A DNA stretch of 64,000 bases from Umezawaea sp049997955 (GTDB lineage: Bacteria > Actinomycetota > Actinomycetes > Mycobacteriales > Pseudonocardiaceae), in assembly GCA_049997955.1 (NCBI GenBank), contig JAEBDY010000002.1:372001-436000 (forward strand), in the 5' to 3' direction. The translations under genes were made by a program, and so were the position numbers. This document shows positions 24,531 through 32,863 of this stretch, piece after piece (the first letter of the stretch is position 1; each line of letters starts with the position of its first letter). A model generated the notes under the pieces. The model searched no databases, had not been told where the DNA came from, and was given only the letters and a program-made list of their open reading frames with translations.

Positions 24531-25400
24531 CTAACGGGGTTTGGGCTGGCAGACCGGGCAGGAGAACGACGAGCGGTTCATGAACGGCTCGCGGACGATG
24601 ATCGCGCCGCACCGGGTGCAGGGCTTGTGCTCCTGGCCGTAGGCGGACAGCGACCGGTCGAAGTAGCCGGACTGGCCGTTCACGTTGACGTACAGCGCGT
24701 CGAACGACGTGCCGCCCTGGCCGAGGGCCTCGTTCATCACGTCCGTCGCGTGGCCGAGCAGCTCAGCGGCCTTCGCCCTGGTGAGCTTGTCCGCGCGCCG
24801 CAGGCCGTGCAGCCTCGTCCGCCACAGCGCCTCGTCGGCGTAGATGTTGCCGATGCCGGAGACGAGCGTCTGGTCCAGCAGGGCGCGCTTGATCTCGGTG
24901 CTCTTCGACCGGAGGGCCTTGACCGCCGCCACCGGGTCGAACCTCGGGTCCATGGGGTCGCGGGCGATGTGGGCCACCGGCTCGGGGAGCCGGGTGCCGT
25001 CCACCTCGACGATGTCCGAGAGGGCGAGGCCGCCGAACGTGCGCTGGTCCACGAAGCGCAGCTCCGGGCCCTGGTCGGCGAACGCGATGCGGACCCTCAA
25101 GTGCTTCTCGTCCGGGGTCCCCGAAGGTTGGACGAGCATCTGGCCGCTCATGCCGAGGTGGGCGAGCATGGCTTCGCCGTCGGTGGTCCCCGGACCGTCG
25201 AGGTCGACCCAGAGGTACTTGCCGCGGCGCCGGGCGGCGAGCATGGTCTGACCGGACAGGCGCGCGGAAAAATCCGCCGCACCGGGGAGGTGGCGGCGGA
25301 TCGCTCGCGGGTGCAGCACTTCCACGGCCGAGACGACTCGGCCGGGGACGTGGGCATCCAGGCCGCGGCGAACGACCTCTACTTCAGGGAGTTCGGGCAC
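24531..25400 (-). CDS. mutM: Formamidopyrimidine-DNA glycosylase
   Basis: 289 residues from a GTG. The N-terminal PELPEVEVVRRGLD holds the catalytic Pro2 (after Met removal) and Glu3. The helix-two-turn-helix region contains LVSGIGNIYADEALW. The C-terminal zinc finger is C-x2-C-x16-C-x2-C (PCTRCGAI, SFSCPVCQPK). It removes 8-oxoguanine and formamidopyrimidines and cuts the strand. It is the last gene of the cluster from the DUF177 gene onward, 22 bases after the small hypothetical gene. Confidence 0.97.
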   Translation of the reverse strand: MPELPEVEVVRRGLDAHVPGRVVSAVEVLHPRAIRRHLPGAADFSARLSGQTMLAARRRGKYLWVDLDGPGTTDGEAMLAHLGMSGQMLVQPSGTPDEKHLRVRIAFADQGPELRFVDQRTFGGLALSDIVEVDGTRLPEPVAHIARDPMDPRFDPVAAVKALRSKSTEIKRALLDQTLVSGIGNIYADEALWRTRLHGLRRADKLTRAKAAELLGHATDVMNEALGQGGTSFDALYVNVNGQSGYFDRSLSAYGQEHKPCTRCGAIIVREPFMNRSSFSCPVCQPKPR

Positions 25401-25422
25401 GGCTCAGTCAATCAGGTGTGGC

Positions 25423-25674
25423 TCAGGCGTCAGCCTGGGTGTCCTCGGTGGCGGCTTCGGTCGCGCGAGCGGCCTGCAGCTCCTCAAGGGCTTCCAGGTC
25501 TTCGTACGCGGCGGCCTGCGGCTTGGTGGGCTTGAGCATCCACCCACCCGCCTGGGCGGTGTCGCGGACCAGCACCAGCCCCTGGATGCCGCCGCTGCGG
25601 CTTGCGCTCAGCGGGCGCGAAGGGCGGTTGGCGGAGCGTGCGCGTCGGTTGGTTCGGACGTTGGTGGCGTACAT
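25423..25674 (-). CDS. Small hypothetical protein between rnc and mutM
   Basis: 83 residues from an ATG. The basic N-terminus (TNVRTNRRARSANRPSRP) leads to a short hydrophobic stretch and then an Ala/Glu-rich acidic helix (YEDLEALEELQAARATEA). It lies five bases after rnc and 22 before mutM, so it belongs to the operon. I do not recognise the family. The opposite charges of the two ends suggest a nucleic-acid or ribosome contact, which is speculation. Confidence 0.6.
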   Translation of the reverse strand: MYATNVRTNRRARSANRPSRPLSASRSGGIQGLVLVRDTAQAGGWMLKPTKPQAAAYEDLEALEELQAARATEAATEDTQADA

Positions 25675-25679
25675 CGGCG

Positions 25680-26486
25680 TCAGACTTCCTCGGTGGGTGA
25701 GGTCTCGGATGAAGCCGAGTTACCAGAAGCATGGCCGTTTTCGGTCGCGACCGCCTCTTGATCACGGTGCGCCTGCTCCGACAGCACGCGGTAGGCGGCC
25801 TCGGCCGCCTTCTGCTCGGCTTCCTTCTTGGTACGACCATCGCCTGAGCCATAGGAGTTGCTCGCCACGACCACGGTCGCGGTGAATTCCTTGCGGTGAT
25901 CCGGACCCTGGTCGTCCACCCGGTACTCGGGCACTCCAAGGCCTGCTGAGGCGGTGAGTTCCTGAAGACTGGTCTTCCAGTCGAGGCCCGCGCCGCGCAA
26001 GGGCGCCTCGGCCAACAACGGGTCGAACAGCTTGTGCACAAGTTTGCGCGCGGTATCGATACCGTATTCCAGGTACACCGCGCCGATGACGGCTTCAAGG
26101 CCGTCGGCGAGGATGCTCGCCTTGTCCCTGCCGCCGGTCAGCTCTTCCCCGCGACCGAGGAGCAGGTAGCCGCCCAGTCCGTCGTCGCCCAGCGTTCGGG
26201 CGACACCCGCCAGTGCGTGCATGTTGACCACGCTGGCGCGGAGCTTGGCGAGCTGCCCCTCGGGCAGATCGGGGTGGGTGTTGTAGAGGTGATCGGTGAC
26301 GATGAGTCCGAGAACCGCGTCGCCCAGGAATTCGAGGCGCTCGTTCGGCGGCAAGCCGCCGTTCTCGTACGCATAGGACCGATGTGTCAAGGAGAGCACG
26401 AGGAGCTCGGCGTCCAGTTGGACGCCGAGCGCTTCGAGCAACGGGGCGCGATCGGCGGACCGATCACGCGACGACCTACCCCCCAC
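25680..26486 (-). CDS. rnc: Ribonuclease III
   Basis: 268 residues from a GTG. The family signature NERLEFLGDAVLGL (about residues 48-61) carries metal-binding Glu/Asp, and DGLEAVIGAVYLEYG supplies the second set. A double-stranded RNA-binding domain follows (about 170-240, with GSGDGRTKKEAEQKAAEAAY). It processes rRNA precursors and structured mRNAs as a dimer. Short Ala/Glu-rich tails at both ends are variable in the family. It is 27 bases after rpmF. Confidence 0.96.
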   Translation of the reverse strand: MGGRSSRDRSADRAPLLEALGVQLDAELLVLSLTHRSYAYENGGLPPNERLEFLGDAVLGLIVTDHLYNTHPDLPEGQLAKLRASVVNMHALAGVARTLGDDGLGGYLLLGRGEELTGGRDKASILADGLEAVIGAVYLEYGIDTARKLVHKLFDPLLAEAPLRGAGLDWKTSLQELTASAGLGVPEYRVDDQGPDHRKEFTATVVVASNSYGSGDGRTKKEAEQKAAEAAYRVLSEQAHRDQEAVATENGHASGNSASSETSPTEEV

Positions 26487-26513
26487 GGTTCGCCGCTACC
26501 TTCGCCAGGAGAC

Positions 26514-26696
26514 TCAGGCCGGCTGAACAACCTGGCGGCCGTCGTACTGGCCGCAGGTCGGGCAGGCGATGTGCTGGGGCTTGGGGGCGCGGCACGCCTT
26601 GTTCGAGCACGCCACCAAGTGCACGGCACTGGTCTTCCACTGGGCGCGGCGCGAGCGCGTGTTCGAGCGCGACATCTTCCGCTTCGGGACGGCCAC
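26514..26696 (-). CDS. rpmF: 50S ribosomal protein L32
   Basis: 60 residues from a GTG. The N-terminus AVPKRKMSRSNTRSRRAQWK and the zinc-binding cysteines C-x4-C and C-x2-C (ACSNKACR, ACPTCG) identify the cysteine-containing form of L32. It sits two bases after the DUF177 gene, the standard bacterial arrangement. Confidence 0.97.
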   Translation of the reverse strand: MAVPKRKMSRSNTRSRRAQWKTSAVHLVACSNKACRAPKPQHIACPTCGQYDGRQVVQPA

Positions 26697-26698
26697 GA

Positions 26699-27286
26699 CT
26701 AGTTCTCCTCCGAGTTATCACGATTCCCGCCGAACCGCTCCTGCAACGCGGCCCAACGGGGATCCATCGTCTCATGCCCGTGGTCGGGCCCAAGCTCCGC
26801 CAGCTTGCCACCGCAGTCGACGCACAGCCCAAGGCAGTCCGGCGAACACAGCGGCACCTGCGGCAGCGCGAGCACGACGGCATCCCGCACCACAGGTTCG
26901 AGGTCGATCAGATCATCGGAGATCCGGCTGACCTCGTCCTCATCAGTGGTCTCATCCGTGGCGCTGTCCGGGTACGCGAACAACTCCATCAGCTTGATCT
27001 CGACGTGGTCGGCGATCGGGTCGAGGCAGCGCGAGCACTCCCCCGCCACGTCCGTGATCGCCGTGCCCGAGATCAGCACGCCTTCCACGACCGATTCCGC
27101 CAACAAGTCGAGCTCCACCGCCCCGCCATCCGGAACCGCGATCACGTCGAGCAGGCCAAGACCTGCCGCGGGGACCGACCGCTGGTAAGCGCGGCTGGAG
27201 CCCGCTCTACGACCGATGTCCCTGGTGTCGATAACCCAGGGCCCGGTTGCTGTGGGACGCGCGGAGGCGTGACGATGCTCAGACAT
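26699..27286 (-). CDS. DUF177 (YceD-type) large-subunit rRNA accumulation protein
   Basis: 195 residues. It contains the DUF177 core ITDVAGECSRCLDPIADHVEI and the cysteine group CSPDCLGLCVDCGG, followed by DPRWAALQERF. YceD-family proteins support 23S rRNA accumulation and are nearly always next to rpmF, as here. The N-terminus has VIDTRDIGRRAGSSRAYQR, the usual actinobacterial opening. The cysteines may bind zinc. Confidence 0.92.
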   Translation of the reverse strand: MSEHRHASARPTATGPWVIDTRDIGRRAGSSRAYQRSVPAAGLGLLDVIAVPDGGAVELDLLAESVVEGVLISGTAITDVAGECSRCLDPIADHVEIKLMELFAYPDSATDETTDEDEVSRISDDLIDLEPVVRDAVVLALPQVPLCSPDCLGLCVDCGGKLAELGPDHGHETMDPRWAALQERFGGNRDNSEEN

Positions 27287-27384
27287 GATGTGTTGGTTTC
27301 GCTGTCGGGGGACCTACCACGGCCAGCCGCTCCAGGGTACGCGACGAGTGGGCCGTGGACGAAATCCGCAGGTGAACGCTGCGT

Positions 27385-28101
27385 TCAGTCGTGGTAGTCG
27401 AACGGTGCCGACACGCTGGCGACGGCCGGACCCCGCAGGTGCGAGCGCCCCTTGCCGACGCTGCGCAGCGTGTGCGCCAGCAGGTCCTCGAAGTCGGCGA
27501 GCTTGCCGTCCACGTACGCGTCGCACTCGTTGCGCAGCCTGATGGCCTCGGACTGGGCCGCGTCGAGCACCCGAGCGGACTCCGCGTGCGCGGCCGCCAC
27601 GACCTCGGTCTGGTCGACCAGCCGAACCTGCTCGGCGCGGCCTTCCTCGACGGCGCGCTCGTAGCTGGCCCGACCGGCCTGCACCATCCGGTCGGCCTCG
27701 GAGTGCGCGCGACCCACCAGGTCCTCGTACTCCTGGCGACCGGCCGCCACGGTGCGTTCGGCCTGGTTCTCGGCCTCCCCGACCATGCGCTCGGCACGGG
27801 CGCGCGCCTCGGCGAGCATCCGCTCCGCCTCCGAGTGCGCCTCGGAGAGCATCCGGTCGGCGTCGGACCGGGCCTTGCTGACCCCGGTCTCCGCTTCGTG
27901 CGCGGCCTTGCCGACCAGCTCTTCCTTGTGGTCGAGCACGTCCTGCGCGTCGTCCAGCTCGGCGGGGATGGAATCACGAACGTCGTCGAGGAGTTCGAGT
28001 ACGTCGCCACGCGGCACGACGCACCCTGAGGTCATCGGCACTCCACGCGCTTCCTCGACGATCGTGACCAGTTCGTCGAGGGCCTCGAACACCCGGTACA
28101 C
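27385..28101 (-). CDS. sepIVA: DivIVA-like septum factor (SepIVA family)
   Basis: 238 residues from the GTG at 28101, preceded by GAGGAGAG; this start gives the expected YRVFEALDEL opening. The first ~45 residues form the DivIVA-like head, followed by a long Ala/Glu/Arg-rich coiled coil (about 50-210) and a short tail ending SAPFDYHD. The mycobacterial homologue MSMEG_2416/Rv2927c (SepIVA) is needed for division and sits in the same place next to the DUF177-rnc genes. It is 98 bases upstream of the DUF177 gene. Confidence 0.85.
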   Translation of the reverse strand: MYRVFEALDELVTIVEEARGVPMTSGCVVPRGDVLELLDDVRDSIPAELDDAQDVLDHKEELVGKAAHEAETGVSKARSDADRMLSEAHSEAERMLAEARARAERMVGEAENQAERTVAAGRQEYEDLVGRAHSEADRMVQAGRASYERAVEEGRAEQVRLVDQTEVVAAAHAESARVLDAAQSEAIRLRNECDAYVDGKLADFEDLLAHTLRSVGKGRSHLRGPAVASVSAPFDYHD

Positions 28102-28255
28102 GTCACTCTCCTCGCAACACAACGTCCAGTACCGGATCAGTCTGCCCTGCCGGTCCCATCGGGGTGGGGAGATCGGTGGGCGTGTCCGGTTTTACCGGGA
28201 GATGTGGGGTGGGTCCGCGGGGTGGGGCGGGCGGCGGTGGGGTGGCCGCACGGGG

Positions 28256-28738
28256 TCAGCGGCGTTCTTCCAGGCGTCGCATCAGGCGGCGTTCGATCGT
28301 CGGCGGCAGCAGCGTGGAGACGTCGCCGCCGTACGTGGCCACGTCCTTCACCAGGGAGCTGGCCAGGTAGCTGTAGATCGGGTTGGTGGGCATGAACAGC
28401 GTGTCCACCCCGCTGAGCTGGTGGTTCATCTGCGCCATCTGCAACTCGTAGTCGTAGTCGCTGACCGCGCGCAGGCCCTTCACGATGGCCTTGATGTCGT
28501 GCTCGCGGCAGTACTCCACGAGCAGCCCGTGCCACGAGTCGATGCGCACGTTCGGCCACTGCTCGGTGACCTCGGCGAGCATGTCCGTGCGCTCCTCAAC
28601 GGAGAACAGGGTCTTCTTGTTCTTGTTGATGAGCACGGCGACTACGACCTCGTCGAAGAGCTTCGCCGCTCTGCCGATGATGTCCAGGTGTCCGTTGGTG
28701 ACCGGGTCGTAGGAGCCGGGGCACACGGCACGCGTCAT
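28256..28738 (-). CDS. coaD: Phosphopantetheine adenylyltransferase
   Basis: 160 residues from the ATG at 28738, which matches the family start MTRAVCPGSYDPVTNGHLDI and its nucleotide-binding T/HxGH-like motif (NGH). Later blocks GLRAVSDYDYELQMAQMN and YSYLASSLVKDVATYGGDV are typical. It makes dephospho-CoA from 4'-phosphopantetheine and ATP. It follows rsmD by 54 bases, as in many actinobacteria. Confidence 0.97.
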   Translation of the reverse strand: MTRAVCPGSYDPVTNGHLDIIGRAAKLFDEVVVAVLINKNKKTLFSVEERTDMLAEVTEQWPNVRIDSWHGLLVEYCREHDIKAIVKGLRAVSDYDYELQMAQMNHQLSGVDTLFMPTNPIYSYLASSLVKDVATYGGDVSTLLPPTIERRLMRRLEERR

Positions 28739-28792
28739 GGTTTTGGACGTTAGCACCCGGTCGGACGCATCCAGAGGGGTCCGTGTCGCTGA

Positions 28793-29359
28793 TCACCCCG
28801 ATGGGGTTCGGTGTTCGGCCCAGTACAGCGTGGTGTCGCCGTATCGCTTGTCCCGCAAGGATTCCACCGGGCTGGGCCAGAGGGGGCGGGGGCTGCGGGA
28901 AGCGCGTTCCACGATCAGCACGGTGCCGGGGGCGGTCCAGCCGTTGAGGACGAGGGCGTCCAGGACCTTGCCCAGCTGGGCGTCGGTGACGGCGTACGGC
29001 GGGTCGGCGAAGACCAGGTCGAACGGCCCGTCAGCGGAAACGGCGACCACGGATTCGGCGGGGCGGCCGATCACGGAGACGTCGGGGAAGCCGAGTTCAC
29101 GGGTGTTGGCGCGGAGCACGTCGGCGGCTCGGCGGTCGGCCTCGACGAAGGTGGCGGCGGCCGCGCCGCGGGACAGCGCCTCGAAGCCGAGGGCTCCCGA
29201 GCCCGCGTACAGGTCGAGCACGCGGAGGCCGTCCAGGTCGACAACGACCTCCAGTGCGCTGAACAGCGCCTCGCGGACGCGGTCCGACGTGGGGCGGGTC
29301 ACCTTCGGCGGCACTCGCAGGCGGCGGCCGCCCGCGGAGCCTGCCACGATCCTCGTCAC
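28793..29359 (-). CDS. rsmD: 16S rRNA (guanine(966)-N2)-methyltransferase
   Basis: 188 residues from a GTG. It has the SAM-binding LRVLDLYAGSGALGFEALSRG and the catalytic DPPY motif (LVFADPPYAV), with the family opening RIVAGSAGGRRL and DRVREALF. It methylates G966 of 16S rRNA during 30S assembly. It is followed by coaD and begins four bases after the arginase-family gene. Confidence 0.96.
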   Translation of the reverse strand: MTRIVAGSAGGRRLRVPPKVTRPTSDRVREALFSALEVVVDLDGLRVLDLYAGSGALGFEALSRGAAAATFVEADRRAADVLRANTRELGFPDVSVIGRPAESVVAVSADGPFDLVFADPPYAVTDAQLGKVLDALVLNGWTAPGTVLIVERASRSPRPLWPSPVESLRDKRYGDTTLYWAEHRTPSG

Positions 29360-29363
29360 GGGC

Positions 29364-30209
29364 TCATCGTCCCAGGTGCGTCCCGAAGCCGAGGCAGGCC
29401 CCGACGGCTTCGAGGAGCGGGACGAGCACCCGCAGGGCGGCCGGGTCGTCGGTCGCGCACTCGGTGATGCCCGCGCCGATCACCGGGGTCGCCGCCGCGA
29501 TGGCGCGGATCGAGCCCACGAGTTCAGGCACGGTCAGCCCGCCCGGTGTCGGGCAGCCGACGCCGTCGAACTCGGCCGGGTCCAGCACGTCCAGGTCGAC
29601 GTGCAGGTAGACCTCGTCGGCGTCGGTCTCCAGCACGGCGTTCCCGGCCATGGCGGAGTGCCGGGCCGCGTGCACGGGCAGGTGGCGGACGGTGCCGCGC
29701 CACACCCGCTCGCGTTCGGCGGGTTCCATCGACCGGGCGCCCAGCAGCACGGTCCGGCCGCCGCCGATCCTCGGCGTGGCGGTGAAGTCCGGGTCGCCGT
29801 CGCCCATCGCGGCGCGCAGCACCATGCCGTGGAACGCGTGCGACGGCGAGGTCGCGGGGGTGTGCAGGTCGGCGTGCGCGTCGAACCACGCGAGCCCGAG
29901 GGTCCGGCCGTAGCGCTCGCGGGCGGCGCGGACGGGTTCGAGTTCGACGCCGCAGTCGCCGCCGATGGTGAGCACCTTCGACCTCGTGCTCAGGGCCGCC
30001 CGCTGCGCCGCGCGGTTCTCCAGCAGCACGGCGCGGTTGGCGATGCCGTCCACGACCGGGGACTCGTGCTCCCCGACCGGAACCGTGCGCACGTCGGCGC
30101 CCAGCACCTCACCGGCGAGCTTCGCGAGGGCCCGGCCACCCGACGGCAGCGACACCGCGCGGGCGACGACCGCGCCCTGCCGCTGCGCGACGGAGTGGAC
30201 CTCAGGCAA
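29364..30209 (-). CDS. Arginase / agmatinase family (ureohydrolase) enzyme
   Basis: 281 residues. The manganese-binding motifs are in order: GGDCGVEL, WFDAHADLHTP, VDLDVLDP and a late Glu in GAGITECA. The fold is that of arginase, agmatinase or formiminoglutamase. The substrate cannot be fixed; the short loops and lack of other arginine genes argue against assuming arginase. The probable start is a TTG at 30209 that overlaps the upstream MBL gene by eight bases, so the two are coupled. Confidence 0.85.
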   Translation of the reverse strand: MPEVHSVAQRQGAVVARAVSLPSGGRALAKLAGEVLGADVRTVPVGEHESPVVDGIANRAVLLENRAAQRAALSTRSKVLTIGGDCGVELEPVRAARERYGRTLGLAWFDAHADLHTPATSPSHAFHGMVLRAAMGDGDPDFTATPRIGGGRTVLLGARSMEPAERERVWRGTVRHLPVHAARHSAMAGNAVLETDADEVYLHVDLDVLDPAEFDGVGCPTPGGLTVPELVGSIRAIAAATPVIGAGITECATDDPAALRVLVPLLEAVGACLGFGTHLGR

Positions 30210-31290
30210 GCGCCTGCCACCAGCCGTCGACGGCGGGCGGGTCGTTGACGTCGATCCGCTCGCCCGGCTTCGGCACGGCCAGCGCGATGTCGTGCGCCTT
30301 GGCCTCGCGCCACACCCGGTCGACGGGCTCGGACCAGTCGTGCACGGACAGGTTGAACGTCGCCCAGTGCACGGGAATCAGCAGTCCGCCGTTGAGGGCG
30401 AGGTGGGCGCGCACGCCTTCCTCCGGCGTCATGTGGATGTCCGGCCACCCGGTGCTGTACGCGCCGATCTGCACCAGCGACGCGTCGAACGGCCCGTGCT
30501 CCGAGCCGATGTCGGTGTACCCGTCGAAGTAGCCGGTGTCGCCGCTGTAGAACACGCGGTGCTTCGGCCCGGCGACCACCCACGAGGCCCACAACGTGGT
30601 GTCGCGCTTGAACCCGCGGCCGGAGAAGTGCTGCGCGGCCGTGGCGGTCAGCCGGACGCCCGCGACCTCGTGGTGCTCGTCCCAGTCCAGCTCGACGATC
30701 CGCGACTCCGGCACGCCCCAGTGGCGCAGGTGCGCGCCGATGCCCAGCGGCACCACGAACGGGGCCGTCCCCGACTCCGTCAACGCGCGCACGGTCGGCA
30801 GGTCGAGGTGGTCGTAGTGGTCGTGCGAGATCACGACGGCGTCGATCGGCGGGAGGTCGACCAGCTCGTGCGGCACGGGGTGCAGCCGCTTGGGGCCGAC
30901 CAGTTCCGACGGCGAGCAGCGGTCGCTCCAGATCGGGTCGAACAGCACGCGGGCGCCGTCGATCTCCACCAGCGACGACGCGTGGCCGTACCAGGTGATG
31001 TGCAGGCCCTCGGCGCTCGTCGGACCCGACGGCGGGCCGACCAGCGGCACCGGTCCGGACGGCGTGCGCCGACCGCCGCCGAAGAGGAACTCGCGGAAGA
31101 CGCCCGCGCTCTCGGCGTCCGGCATCGTGCTCGTCTTCTTCACGTTGTGGAACGTGCCGTCGCGGAACCGCGGCGACCGCCGCAGCAACGCGGGATCGGG
31201 CTTGCCGCCCAACGCCGCGGGCACTCCCCGCACCGCCCAGCCGATTCCCGCCGCCGCCAATCCGAGCAGCGCACCCGTGGTCTTCTTCAT
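30202..31290 (-). CDS. MBL-fold metallo-hydrolase (UlaG / NAPE-PLD-like)
   Basis: 362 residues from the ATG at 31290, which has GGAGGTG before it. The N-terminus (KKTTGALLGLAAAGIGWAV) is a probable membrane anchor or uncleaved signal. The metal centre is HDHYDH in VVISHDHYDHLDLPT, with a preceding ITWYGHASSLVEIDG strand and FSGDTGYFDGYTDIG, as in the UlaG / N-acyl-phosphatidylethanolamine phospholipase D branch. Later HWATFNLSVHDWSEP supplies further ligands. It is probably a membrane-associated lipid or lactone hydrolase; the substrate is unknown. Confidence 0.85.
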   Translation of the reverse strand: MKKTTGALLGLAAAGIGWAVRGVPAALGGKPDPALLRRSPRFRDGTFHNVKKTSTMPDAESAGVFREFLFGGGRRTPSGPVPLVGPPSGPTSAEGLHITWYGHASSLVEIDGARVLFDPIWSDRCSPSELVGPKRLHPVPHELVDLPPIDAVVISHDHYDHLDLPTVRALTESGTAPFVVPLGIGAHLRHWGVPESRIVELDWDEHHEVAGVRLTATAAQHFSGRGFKRDTTLWASWVVAGPKHRVFYSGDTGYFDGYTDIGSEHGPFDASLVQIGAYSTGWPDIHMTPEEGVRAHLALNGGLLIPVHWATFNLSVHDWSEPVDRVWREAKAHDIALAVPKPGERIDVNDPPAVDGWWQALA

Positions 31291-31335
31291 GGCACCTCCA
31301 CCGTTCCGCCAGGCCATAGTCACACTTCTTTGGCC

Positions 31336-31872
31336 TCAGAGCTTGTCGGCGACCAGCACGGTCCGGTGACCGAGACGGGCAGACAGCTCAAGGACGAACT
31401 CCGGGCGCAGCGGCGGCCAGTTCCAGAACGTCAGTCCCAGCGCGCCGAAGCCCCACGGTGGTTCCCAACGCCAGCCGTTCGGATCCAGTTCCCTGGTGCA
31501 GATGGGGCAGGGCCGGGTGCCGTCGGCGCCGTGCTGCCACTCCTCGAACGCGTCGGCGATCCGGTCGAGGTCGACCTCGGCGTCGCAGTGCGGGCAGAAG
31601 ATGGCCTGATCAGGCGCTTTGGCGTAGTAGACGGCGCGGCCGACCTCCACGCGCAGCCCGTTCCAGGCCAGTGTGCGCAGCTCGTCGTCGCCGTTGACGA
31701 CGGCGCGGTCGAAGTTGGGGCCGGGCGCGTGACCGATGCCACAGGCGCAGTTGGTCCGCTCCTTCACCACGACACCGATCTCGACCAGCCAGTCGACCAC
31801 CTCCTGGGCCAGGTGCGGGGCCTCCTGCTCGGTCGCTTCGATGTCGGCGATCGTCTGGTAGCGGTCGTTCAT
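31336..31872 (-). CDS. Hypothetical protein with zinc-ribbon-like cysteines
   Basis: 178 residues. Cysteines occur as CACG, CPHC and CPIC, with the latter two 27 residues apart (IFCPHCDAEVDLDRIADAF ... RPCPICTRELD), suggesting a zinc ribbon. The C-terminal part is Trp-rich (GWRWEPPWGFGALGLTFWNW). There is no membrane segment. I do not recognise the family beyond similarity to uncharacterised actinobacterial proteins. It stands between the MBL hydrolase and the prenyl-synthase-like gene. Confidence 0.6.
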   Translation of the reverse strand: MNDRYQTIADIEATEQEAPHLAQEVVDWLVEIGVVVKERTNCACGIGHAPGPNFDRAVVNGDDELRTLAWNGLRVEVGRAVYYAKAPDQAIFCPHCDAEVDLDRIADAFEEWQHGADGTRPCPICTRELDPNGWRWEPPWGFGALGLTFWNWPPLRPEFVLELSARLGHRTVLVADKL

Positions 31873-31893
31873 GCCCGGCAGGTTCTCACAGCA

Positions 31894-32724
31894 TCAGCAC
31901 AACTTGGTCAACTGCGCCAGACGATCGCGGCTGGCACCGACCGGCAGCCTGCGCAGCTTGCGGCGGGCGCGACCGCCGTACTGCTGCACCAGGCGCTCCG
32001 CCGACGGCAGTCGTGACGGCTTGGGCTCGGTGCTCAGGTGCGTTGCCATGCCCAGGTTCTCGCCGAACCCGGCGAGCGCGCGGGCCTGGTCCGGGGTGGC
32101 TCCGCCGAGCACCGCGCCGATGCGGCAGGCCGCCGCGAGCACGGCGGTCTTGAGCTTCGCGATCCGCAGGTATTCCGCCGGGGCGTGGGCGGAATCCCCG
32201 GCCAGCGCGAGTTCCGCGCCCCGACTGGCCTGCACGCCCGCGTCGGCCTGGATGCGGGTGGCCTCGGCGACCTGGTCGGCGGTGGCCCCGCGGTCGCGGC
32301 ACTCCTCGATGAGCCCGAACCCGCGGAAGTAGAGGGAGTTGGCCGCGACGATCGCCCGTTCCGGCCCGAACCGGCGGTGCACCGCGACCCGGCCGTGGCG
32401 GATGTCGTCGCGCCCCATCAGGCCCTCGTGCACGAGGCTGCCGACGTGCACGCACTCCACGCCGATCGCGGCGGGCAGCACGCGGTTCAGGTCGCCGCCG
32501 ACGGCGAGCGCGGCGCGCAGCACCAGCAGCGAGCGCAGGAGCGTGCCGACGGGGATCAGGGCGTAGCGGTCGACGGCGTCGAGCGCGCGGGAGGAGTCGG
32601 GCCAGCGGGCGGCGAACTCGGCGCGCAGCAGCTCGCGGAGGTCCTCGTCGGCCGGGCTGAGCGGCGGGACGCGGAGGGCGGCTTCGTCCAACACGGGCTC
32701 CTCTACGGGTGGGGAGCACTCCAT
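31894..32724 (-). CDS. Polyprenyl-synthetase-like protein lacking both Asp-rich motifs
   Basis: 276 residues from the ATG at 32724; in-frame starts up to 32826 exist and no strong ribosome site decides. The all-helical isoprenyl diphosphate synthase fold is recognisable: LIPVGTLLRSLLVL, GVECVHVGSLVHEGLMGRDDIRHGRVAVHRRFG, and FGENLGMATHL. The first Asp-rich motif DDxxD reads EGLMG, and the second (after FGENLGMA) is absent, with the protein ending soon after. The family needs both to bind Mg-diphosphate, so this is either non-catalytic, a partner subunit, or a new activity. It lies 139 bases after pyc. Confidence 0.7.
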   Translation of the reverse strand: MECSPPVEEPVLDEAALRVPPLSPADEDLRELLRAEFAARWPDSSRALDAVDRYALIPVGTLLRSLLVLRAALAVGGDLNRVLPAAIGVECVHVGSLVHEGLMGRDDIRHGRVAVHRRFGPERAIVAANSLYFRGFGLIEECRDRGATADQVAEATRIQADAGVQASRGAELALAGDSAHAPAEYLRIAKLKTAVLAAACRIGAVLGGATPDQARALAGFGENLGMATHLSTEPKPSRLPSAERLVQQYGGRARRKLRRLPVGASRDRLAQLTKLC

Positions 32725-32863
32725 GCTGGTGGGCGCGGAACCGGTTTCCCGGCACGTGACCCGGACGGTGGAACGACGCCACACGCCTGGAGCAGCCGAA
32801 CGGGTGCCCTCCGCTGCTCGTCGCACCGGAGGACACCCGTCGGTGTCGCACTGCTCCGTCGAA

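Noticed and set aside
31894..32724. Calling the prenyl-synthase-like gene a pseudogene
   Set aside because: The frame is intact, fold elements outside the Asp motifs are conserved and codon use is normal, so loss of catalysis or a new role is more likely than decay.
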